This document shows positions 6,615 to 11,073 of a stretch of DNA of 11,073 bases, in pieces. The translations under genes and the position numbers were made by a program. The notes beneath the pieces were generated by a model that saw nothing but the letters and a program-made list of their open reading frames with translations, did not search any database and was not told the DNA's origin. Every line of letters begins with the position of its first letter. Position 1 is the stretch's first letter. Source of the stretch: an uncultured Agathobacter sp. (GTDB lineage Bacteria > Bacillota > Clostridia > Lachnospirales > Lachnospiraceae); assembly GCA_934316545.1 (NCBI GenBank), contig CAKRDT010000041.1:1-11073 (forward strand), written 5' to 3'.

Positions 6615-8192
6615 TCAAATATCTTCTTCCTCAATATCAAAATTGATCGCAAGCCGCAAATCCGGCACGACATCTCCCGCGCTTCTTCCGCTTTCGTTCA
6701 TATGAAGCGTCACTTCGATTTCTTTACCGACGCGGTTCTCCATAAGCTGTTTAAAATGTGTCATACATTCCGCCTTATCCTCATTGAGATATGCGTATGC
6801 ATTCTTATCGTCAAAAACCAGCATCAGATCGCCATTGTTGCCAAGGCTCGGTACTGCCTTATTCAAATACTGACGCGACAGTCCACCCGCCTCGGAAAGC
6901 ATCGCTTTCCAGTTCTGCACAACCTGCCTGATATCATCCGGTATCGCTTTCGGCATCGGCGGCTTCTCTACCGGAGCTGCCGCATTCTGCGACTGCACAC
7001 TTGCAGCGCTGCCTCCTGCCTGTGCAATCGGAACCATGCCGCTTGCCAGTTTCTTCTCCAGATCATCCATGCGATCCACAATTGACGAATAATCCGTCTC
7101 CATCTGCGGACGGCAAAGCTTGATGATCGCGATTTCAAGCACGATTCGCTTCTGCGCAGCATATTTGATCTGATTGCTCAGATCCGAAAAAATGCGGATA
7201 TAGCGCATGAGCACTGCCGGTTCCACCATCTGCGCTTCTTCCTTGAGTGCCGCAAGATTATCCGCTGACATATCCAGCACCTCTTCCATCTCGTCCGAAC
7301 TCTGTAAAAGCAGAAGATTACGCATATACCATGTAAAATCGTTAACGAGCTGCCCCAGCTCGCGCCCCTCATCGACCAATTCGCCGACAACATGGATTGC
7401 ACCGGTTACATCACGGTTAATAATCTCCCGCAAAAGGTGTGAGAACACTTCCGTATCCACTGCGCCAAGCACATCAAGTACGTTTTCATAAGTAAGTTTC
7501 TCTCCCAGATGAAACGCAATGCACTGATCCAGAAGACTCAACGCATCTCTCATTGATCCGTCACCAGCCTTGGCAACATAACGCAACGCCCTTTCCTCCA
7601 CATCGACCTGTTCTTCCTTCATCAGTTCTGTCAGACGGTTCGTGATCGTATCGATCGAGATACGGTGAAAGTCGTATCTCTGACAGCGCGACAGGATCGT
7701 GATCGGGATCTTGTGTGCTTCGGTTGTCGCAAGAATAAAGATCACGTATGCCGGCGGTTCTTCGAGGGTCTTGAGCAATGCATTGAACGCTCCCGTCGAA
7801 AGCATATGTACCTCGTCGATGATATAGACTTTATACTTTCCCTCCGTCGGACGGTACGCCACTTCCTCGCGGATCTGGCGGATGTTGTCCACACCGTTGT
7901 TCGATGCCGCATCAATCTCTATGACATTCATAGAAGTCCCGGCAGCAATGCCCTTACAAGAAGGGCATTCACCACAAGGACTTCCGTCTACTGGATGCTC
8001 ACAATTTACTGCTTTTGCAAAGATTTTGGCAACCGTTGTCTTACCCGTGCCTCGTGTTCCACAAAACAGATAGGCATGTCCGATTCGATCTGCTTTGATC
8101 TGATTCTTAAGTGTTGTTACAATATGATCCTGTCCCTTGACGTCCTCAAACTCTTGAGGACGGAACTTACGGTATAACGCCGTATAAGACAT
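6615..8192 (-). CDS. dnaX: DNA polymerase III subunit gamma/tau
   Basis: This 525-residue AAA+ protein is the clamp-loader motor of the replicative DNA polymerase. It begins with MSYTALYRKFRPQEFEDVKGQ, a hallmark DnaX N-terminus. Walker A GTRGTGKT is at 45-52, a zinc module uses Cys64, Cys73, Cys76 and Cys79, Walker B IIDEVHM is at 124-130, and the SRC sensor is at 168-170 (LSRCQRYDF). A Pro/Ala/Gln-rich linker (about residues 385-410) leads to a C-terminal tau-like domain. I saw no A-AAA-AAG slippery heptamer, so a frameshifted short gamma form is not supported. The ribosome site AGGAGG overlaps the TAG stop of pfkA and lies nine bases before the ATG, so dnaX translation is probably coupled to pfkA. 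The structured repeat element follows the stop. Confidence 0.96.
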   Translation of the reverse strand: MSYTALYRKFRPQEFEDVKGQDHIVTTLKNQIKADRIGHAYLFCGTRGTGKTTVAKIFAKAVNCEHPVDGSPCGECPSCKGIAAGTSMNVIEIDAASNNGVDNIRQIREEVAYRPTEGKYKVYIIDEVHMLSTGAFNALLKTLEEPPAYVIFILATTEAHKIPITILSRCQRYDFHRISIDTITNRLTELMKEEQVDVEERALRYVAKAGDGSMRDALSLLDQCIAFHLGEKLTYENVLDVLGAVDTEVFSHLLREIINRDVTGAIHVVGELVDEGRELGQLVNDFTWYMRNLLLLQSSDEMEEVLDMSADNLAALKEEAQMVEPAVLMRYIRIFSDLSNQIKYAAQKRIVLEIAIIKLCRPQMETDYSSIVDRMDDLEKKLASGMVPIAQAGGSAASVQSQNAAAPVEKPPMPKAIPDDIRQVVQNWKAMLSEAGGLSRQYLNKAVPSLGNNGDLMLVFDDKNAYAYLNEDKAECMTHFKQLMENRVGKEIEVTLHMNESGRSAGDVVPDLRLAINFDIEEEDI

Positions 8193-8205
8193 GGTTTATA
8201 ACCTC

Positions 8206-9276
8206 CTAGTCACCAAAGCTGATTCCGGTTCTCTTTGCTTCTTTGATCATCTGGCTGTCCGGATCTACCATCTTAAGTTTTCCGGCAACCTCACCGAGTG
8301 GCACACGCTTCGTCTTGTTGTTGATCATTGCGATCATGCATCCGTAATCCTGATCCATGATTGCTTTCGCAGCTGCCGATCCGAGTCTTGTACATAATAC
8401 ACGGTCATACGGGCATGGGCTTCCGCCTCGCTGCGTATGTCCCGGGACCGCAACACGCACTTCCGTTCCACAAACTTCCTTGATCTTGTCGGCAATCTCA
8501 TAGGATACCGACGGATACTTACGATCCGCAAGCTTAGCTTTATATTCTTTCTTTGGCAAAGCGGCATCTTCCTTGGAGATTGCGCCTTCTGCAACTGCGA
8601 GAATGGTAAATCCCTTGCCGTCCTGTGTACGCTTATGAATTGCATCGACAACTTTATTGATATCGTATGGGATCTCAGGAAGCAGAATGATGTCTGCGCC
8701 GCCTGCGATACCTGCGTACAATGTCAGCCAGCCGACTTTATGTCCCATAACTTCAACGATGAATACGCGGTTGTGAGATGCAGCGGTCGTATGGATGCAA
8801 TCGATCGCATCGGTTGCGATGTTGATCGCACTCTGGAATCCGAACGTCACATCCGTTCCGTAGATATCATTATCGATTGTCTTCGGAAGATGGACGATAT
8901 TCAGCCCCTCTTCACGAAGAAGATTCGCGGTCTTCTGTGTTCCGTTACCGCCAAGGATCACCAGACAGTCGAGATTTAACTTGTGATAAGTCTGCTTCAT
9001 CGCCTCAACCTTATCCAGTCCGTTCTCATCCGGCACGCGCATCAGCTTGAACGGCTGACGGGATGATCCGAGGATCGTGCCGCCTTTTGTCAGAATTCCG
9101 GAGAAATCCGCCGACGTCAGAAGACGGTAATCTCCGTAGATCAGTCCCTTGTATCCATTCTCAAATCCGTAGATTTCTAAATCCTTTACGTTCGCAGAAA
9201 GTCCCTTAACAACGCCTCTCATCGCTGCATTTAAAGCCTGGCAGTCTCCGCCGCTTGTCAGCATTCCAATTCTCAT
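8206..9276 (-). CDS. pfkA: 6-phosphofructokinase, GGNGT/PKTIDND type
   Basis: This cytoplasmic glycolytic enzyme of 356 residues phosphorylates fructose 6-phosphate to the 1,6-bisphosphate. N-terminal MLTSGGDCQALNAAMRG forms the nucleotide/phosphate loop; GSSRQPF holds a conserved Arg; PKTIDND (131-137) carries the catalytic Asp; PGHTQRGGSP (278-287) binds the sugar phosphate. The Mg-binding GGDG of E. coli PfkA is GGNG here (109-112), and the E. coli Gly of PGTIDND is Lys132. Gly112 suggests ATP use, while Lys132 is shared with pyrophosphate enzymes, so the phosphate donor is uncertain. At about 356 residues it is longer than the roughly 320-residue E. coli enzyme. The ATG at 9274-9276 is chosen by family start; a GTG one codon earlier (9277-9279) is better spaced (eight bases) from AGGAGG. 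The gene heads the operon with dnaX. Confidence 0.92.
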   Translation of the reverse strand: MRIGMLTSGGDCQALNAAMRGVVKGLSANVKDLEIYGFENGYKGLIYGDYRLLTSADFSGILTKGGTILGSSRQPFKLMRVPDENGLDKVEAMKQTYHKLNLDCLVILGGNGTQKTANLLREEGLNIVHLPKTIDNDIYGTDVTFGFQSAINIATDAIDCIHTTAASHNRVFIVEVMGHKVGWLTLYAGIAGGADIILLPEIPYDINKVVDAIHKRTQDGKGFTILAVAEGAISKEDAALPKKEYKAKLADRKYPSVSYEIADKIKEVCGTEVRVAVPGHTQRGGSPCPYDRVLCTRLGSAAAKAIMDQDYGCMIAMINNKTKRVPLGEVAGKLKMVDPDSQMIKEAKRTGISFGD

Positions 9277-9319
9277 CACGCGTGCTTCCTCCTTTTATTG
9301 CGTATTATGTGCAAATCCT

Positions 9320-9377
9320 GTTTTTCTATAACACATGAATTGTTTCACCGCTTTCGCAGCTTCCGCAATTCCACTTA
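9320..9377 (-). repeat. Diverged partial copy of the 131-bp element, in the pfkA leader
   Basis: This stretch aligns with 6475-6530 without large gaps. On the minus strand AAGTGGAATTGCGGAAGC corresponds to AAGTAGAATTGCGAGAGT, the outer pair GAATTG/CAATTC is kept, and the end ATAGAAAA is shared. The inner stem has changed on both sides (GCTGC with GCGGT here, GTTGC with GCAAC there) while staying pairable. The left half and the first terminal repeat of the element are missing. Given the pfkA promoter, transcription should start near its first bases, so the hairpin would form most of the 5' untranslated region of pfkA. Confidence 0.65.
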
Positions 9378-9381
9378 AAAT

Positions 9382-9410
9382 ATTATACTATGAAACATTT
9401 TCAACCACAA
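9382..9410 (-). promoter_or_regulatory. Promoter of the pfkA-dnaX-ybaB-recR operon
   Basis: On the minus strand -10 TATAAT (9382-9387) is perfect, with a weaker -35 TTGTGG (9405-9410) at 17 bases. It lies about 106 bases before the pfkA start, leaving a leader containing the repeat-derived hairpin. The -35 overlaps the end of a 16-bp palindrome. Confidence 0.65.
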
Positions 9411-9423
9411 GATAAGTATCTTG
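9408..9423. promoter_or_regulatory. Perfect 16-bp palindrome joining two divergent -35 boxes
   Basis: CAAGATAAGTATCTTG consists of 7-bp half-sites CAAGATA and TATCTTG around a two-base centre. It overlaps the -35 box of pfkA (9405-9410) on one side and the -35 box of the tRNA-Ser promoter (9421-9426) on the other. The position fits an operator for a dimeric regulator acting on both promoters; the regulator is unknown. Confidence 0.5.
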
Positions 9424-9448
9424 AAAAAAATACGCAATTTGTTATAAT
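9421..9448 (+). promoter_or_regulatory. Promoter of the tRNA-Ser gene
   Basis: The -35 TTGAAA (9421-9426) and perfect -10 TATAAT (9443-9448) are separated by 16 bases. Transcription would start about 4-6 bases before the mature tRNA 5' end at 9460, giving a very short leader. Confidence 0.85.
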
Positions 9449-9459
9449 AGGTAGGGTAC

Positions 9460-9549
9460 GGAGAGTTGTCCGAGAGGTCGAAGGTGCCGCACTCGAAATG
9501 CGGTTTGCGTCGAATAGACGCAACGTGGGTTCGAATCCCATGCTCTCCG
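9460..9549 (+). tRNA. tRNA-Ser, anticodon CGA (reads UCG)
   Basis: The 90-base gene has the acceptor stem GGAGAGT (9460-9466) pairing with GCTCTCC (9542-9548), with one T-G pair. The D arm is of the usual serine form, and the anticodon stem CCGCA/TGCGG frames the loop CTCGAAA, placing CGA at the anticodon. A long variable arm (TTGCGTC/GACGCAA around GAATA), typical of class II serine tRNAs, is followed by T arm GTGGG-TTCGAAT-CCCAT. The discriminator is G, as expected for serine. CCA is not encoded. It is a single gene with its own promoter and terminator. Confidence 0.97.
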
Positions 9550-9563
9550 TTTTCTACCAAAAT

Positions 9564-9589
9564 AAAGCACAGGCTCTCACCTGTGCTTT
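9564..9589. terminator. Bidirectional terminator between tRNA-Ser and the carD-like operon
   Basis: AAAGCACAGG (9564-9573) and CCTGTGCTTT (9580-9589) form a perfect 10-bp stem with a six-base loop. The plus strand continues TTTTGTTGT for the tRNA; the minus strand continues TTTATTTTGG for the convergent gene ending at 9597. It serves both transcription units. Confidence 0.88.
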
Positions 9590-9596
9590 TGTTGTA

Positions 9597-10130
9597 CTAT
9601 TCCATTTCCGGCTGACGGCCTCTACGGTTGTCACGGCGACGGCGGCGGTTCTGATAATCTTTTCTGCCACCTTCAAACTCATCACGCTCGCGATCACGAT
9701 TGCGGTCACGTTCTCTGTCACGACGATCCCGATTATCGCGATTCTCACGGTTACGGCTGCGTCCTCCGCGATTGTCCCAGCCTTCCTGACTCTGATTTTC
9801 ACGATTCTCACGATTCTCACGGTTATCACGATCATTGCGTCTCTCTCGCTGATTGCTTCTGCCGGAATCCTTATGTTCGTTACGTTCGCCCGAATTATTC
9901 TCATTCCTGCGGTTCTCCGGAACCGGGCGCTCCTTCTTACGACCGATATACACATTCCACTTCATGTACGCTTCCTGTGCATTTTTCGATTTATAGATCA
10001 CATTGCGCTCTTCTCCGACAATATCGGTAATGCTGTACCAGCCTTTGTCATACTGGAACTCTGCGATCTTTCCCTCCAGTTCCTTGTTGCCCAGCACAAA
10101 TTTGTTCACGGCTTGTTGCTGCTGCGCCAT
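9597..10130 (-). CDS. Unrecognised protein with a small N-terminal domain and a charged Arg/Asn-rich tail
   Basis: I do not recognise this 177-residue protein. Residues 8-65 look like a compact domain (KFVLGNKELEGKIAEFQYDKGWYSI continuing through KNAQEAYMKWNVYIGRKK). From about residue 67 to the end it is a disordered, repetitive chain rich in Arg, Asn, Asp and Glu, with repeated NRE/NRD triplets and an RRRRRDNRRGR cluster near the end. Such tails resemble those of RNA-binding proteins, RNA chaperones or helicase tails; RNA binding is therefore inferred only. The start at 10128-10130 has AGGAGG six bases upstream, located inside the last codons of the carD-like gene, and begins one base after that gene's stop (TAA-T-ATG), so the two are translated together. 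Confidence 0.7.
   Translation of the reverse strand: MAQQQQAVNKFVLGNKELEGKIAEFQYDKGWYSITDIVGEERNVIYKSKNAQEAYMKWNVYIGRKKERPVPENRRNENNSGERNEHKDSGRSNQRERRNDRDNRENRENRENQSQEGWDNRGGRSRNRENRDNRDRRDRERDRNRDRERDEFEGGRKDYQNRRRRRDNRRGRQPEME
9795..9830. repeat. Tandem 9-bp coding repeats in the charged tail gene
   Basis: Four consecutive 9-base units (ATTTTCACG, ATTCTCACG twice, GTTATCACG) encode NRE-type triplets on the minus strand. Short in-frame repeats like this can expand or contract without frameshift, so tail length may vary between strains. Confidence 0.7.
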
Positions 10131-10131
10131 A

Positions 10132-10425
10132 TTATTCCTCCTCATTATGTAATAGAACGTAGTCCACTGCTGCTTTCAATAATTCATTCTTCTTGAGTTC
10201 CTCGGTCCCAAGCATCGCCTGTGCCTCTTCCTTTGTAAAAAGCTCCCGCAGCACCACCTGATGATGATCCACCGGTATGTACGACACCTTGGCCTTGTCC
10301 GCCACACTGCGGAGCACATAATACGGAACCCCTGCTTCTCCACGGGTGGCAGACAGTGACACGATGTTGTCAACCTGACATACACCCATAGTTTCACTGT
10401 ATATGATCTGTTTCTTTTCAAACAT
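10132..10425 (-). CDS. Small CarD/CdnL-like RNA polymerase-interacting protein
   Basis: This 97-residue protein resembles the N-terminal CarD/TRCF RNA-polymerase-interaction domain: MFEKKQIIYSETMGVCQVDNI, then PYYVLRSVADKAKVSYIPVD, matching the MF-GD-VVYP-HGVG...YYV...K-MVPVD pattern. CarD and CdnL bind the RNA polymerase beta subunit and stabilise open promoter complexes, with rRNA promoters a typical target. The usual C-terminal DNA-binding helical domain is reduced to about 30 residues (67-97), so this is a short version. The ATG at 10423-10425 is chosen because the protein then begins with the family MF motif and has GAGGTGG upstream; a longer frame to 10536 would run through the promoter. 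It is the first gene of a two-gene operon. Confidence 0.7.
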   Translation of the reverse strand: MFEKKQIIYSETMGVCQVDNIVSLSATRGEAGVPYYVLRSVADKAKVSYIPVDHHQVVLRELFTKEEAQAMLGTEELKKNELLKAAVDYVLLHNEEE

Positions 10426-10465
10426 AGAAGTCCACCTCTTGTATCCGAATAAAATAAGCTTCTTA

Positions 10466-10494
10466 ATTATATCATAAGTAGCACGCATTTTCAA
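10466..10494 (-). promoter_or_regulatory. Promoter of the carD-like operon
   Basis: On the minus strand -35 TTGAAA (10489-10494) and -10 TATAAT (10466-10471, within extended -10 TGATATAAT) are separated by 17 bases, giving a leader of about 35 bases. It diverges from the structured RNA promoter about 45 bases away. Confidence 0.8.
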
Positions 10495-10535
10495 AAAACA
10501 ATTTCTGGTCTTATATTTTTTTCTCTTTTTGAACA

Positions 10536-10563
10536 TTTACACAATATCAGTTCTGTATATAAT
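10536..10563 (+). promoter_or_regulatory. Promoter of the large structured RNA
   Basis: On the plus strand -35 TTTACA (10536-10541) and -10 TATAAT (10558-10563) are separated by 16 bases. It reads into the gene-free, highly structured region to the right and should start transcription near 10570. Confidence 0.7.
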
Positions 10564-10569
10564 ATTCCT

Positions 10570-11073
10570 TAACCATAAAGATATGATAAGCGATTGCGAA
10601 ACTCCTGTGGCGGCGTGCTCCGGCTGGGCTGACCCGATGGCGGGCTTCTACGCTGACACTAGTTATCCCAAATCAAGAATTTGCTGAAAATGTCCGCTGG
10701 GCTCTTTCTATGATTTTTGTCCGCTCAAGCTTAGACAGTGGCGCTCCGAATGTTCGTCTGAACACAGAATGTGTCCGATGGATTTCGTGTCTGCCTTACG
10801 TGGGGCACCTTTGTGAACGAGTGCCCACGGGTCGTGTTTGCGACCTCATAACTTAATGGCTCTCCACAATTCTATGAGGGGAGACATTAACCGAGAGTGG
10901 GCACAATCAAAATTCACAAAGTGCCCCTCTTAGGCAGACTAGAAATTTTGAGCACATCTGTGTCAGACGGACACTTGGAGTGCCACAGTCGAAGCATTGC
11001 TCGGACATAAAAATTGAGCCCAGCAGAGATTTTCGCAAATTCAATGATTTTGTCTAAAATCGTGTTCAGCGTA
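10570..11073 (+). ncRNA. Large rod-shaped structured RNA of unrecognised family, cut by the window end
   Basis: This gene-free stretch folds into one long bulged rod. Paired segments from outside inward: 10649-10659/11062-11073; 10670-10675/11045-11050; 10677-10691/11029-11042; 10696-10704 GCTGGGCTC/11016-11024 GAGCCCAGC; 10738-10747/10977-10986; 10751-10773/10953-10973 (21 pairs, two bulged A); 10789-10796/10932-10939; 10802-10817/10913-10927; 10821-10828 GTGCCCAC/10897-10904 GTGGGCAC. The tip (10829-10896) holds two hairpins and a possible pseudoknot. T10754-G10970, G10743-T10981 and T10863-G10880 are G-U pairs on the plus strand but mismatches on the minus strand, supporting plus transcription. 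I see no convincing ORF. The outermost visible stem reaches the last base, and 10571-10648 has no partner here, so the RNA continues. Its expected size would be near that of ROOL, GOLLD or OLE RNAs, but I cannot match it to them by sequence. Confidence 0.7.

Noticed and set aside
6507..7085. A 192-codon plus-strand open frame starting in the hairpin element.
   Set aside because: It is a chance frame running from the structured repeat into antisense dnaX; its residues do not resemble any family.
7665..8177. A 170-codon plus-strand open frame opposite dnaX.
   Set aside because: It lies wholly within the conserved dnaX ATPase region on the other strand; no supporting signal.
6615..8192. Programmed frameshift in dnaX producing a short gamma form.
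   Set aside because: I found no A-AAA-AAG-type slippery heptamer on the coding strand, and the frame is open for the full length.
9795..9830. CRISPR-like short tandem repeats.
   Set aside because: The units are 9 bp with no spacers and encode in-frame NRE triplets.
9390..10196. A 268-codon plus-strand open frame spanning the tRNA and the region opposite the charged-tail gene.
   Set aside because: It runs through a clear tRNA gene and a terminator, and its hydrophobic composition is the mirror of the repetitive charged-tail gene on the other strand. It has no ribosome binding site.
10132..10536. Longer form of the carD-like gene starting at 10536.
   Set aside because: It would read through the carD promoter, and the family MF start with a ribosome site is at 10425.
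10570..11073. Retron ncRNA, group II intron, RNase P RNA, tmRNA or 6S RNA.
   Set aside because: It is longer than typical retron RNAs and no reverse transcriptase is seen. There is no group II domain V motif, no RNase P or tmRNA conserved segments that I could recognise, and it is about twice the usual 6S length. A partner gene beyond the window cannot be excluded.

Overview
The window looks like chromosome from a Gram-positive anaerobe of the class Clostridia, most probably a member of the Lachnospiraceae. The reasons are the AGGAGG-type ribosome binding sites before nearly every gene, the transketolase split into two adjacent genes, a GGNGT-type phosphofructokinase, and the DUF5711-CvpA pair. 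This placement is inference from gene style; no rRNA gene is inside the window to confirm it. Nearly all protein genes lie on the minus strand.

Layout from left to right. Positions 1-335 hold no protein gene. On the minus strand they carry two tandem strong promoters and a leader resembling those of rRNA operons, running off the left edge. Positions 336-3488 hold an envelope-linked minus-strand group: a LysM membrane protein, a DUF5711 membrane protein and a CvpA-like membrane protein, the last two overlapping. Positions 3633-5486 hold the split transketolase pair with its own promoter and terminator. Positions 5499-9410 hold a housekeeping operon read leftward: pfkA, dnaX, ybaB, recR. It supplies glycolytic phosphofructokinase, the clamp-loader subunit of DNA polymerase III, and the YbaB/RecR recombination pair. 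A compact 131-bp element of several hairpins sits between dnaX and ybaB, and a diverged part copy lies in the pfkA leader.

A tRNA-Ser(CGA) gene (9460-9549, plus strand) with its own promoter diverges from pfkA. A perfect 16-bp palindrome joins the -35 boxes of the two promoters. A bidirectional terminator separates the tRNA from a convergent two-gene operon: a 97-residue CarD-like protein and a 177-residue protein with an Arg/Asn/Asp/Glu-rich tail.

The most striking part is the right end, about 10570-11073. It has no convincing ORF, is preceded by a good plus-strand promoter divergent from the carD-like gene, and folds into a very long bulged rod. The two arms (10649-10828 and 10897-11073) pair along almost their whole length. 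The rod is capped by a junction containing a likely pseudoknot. G-U pairs favour the plus strand as the transcript. The RNA continues past the window end. I cannot assign it to a known family by eye, and it is the best candidate here for an undescribed system.
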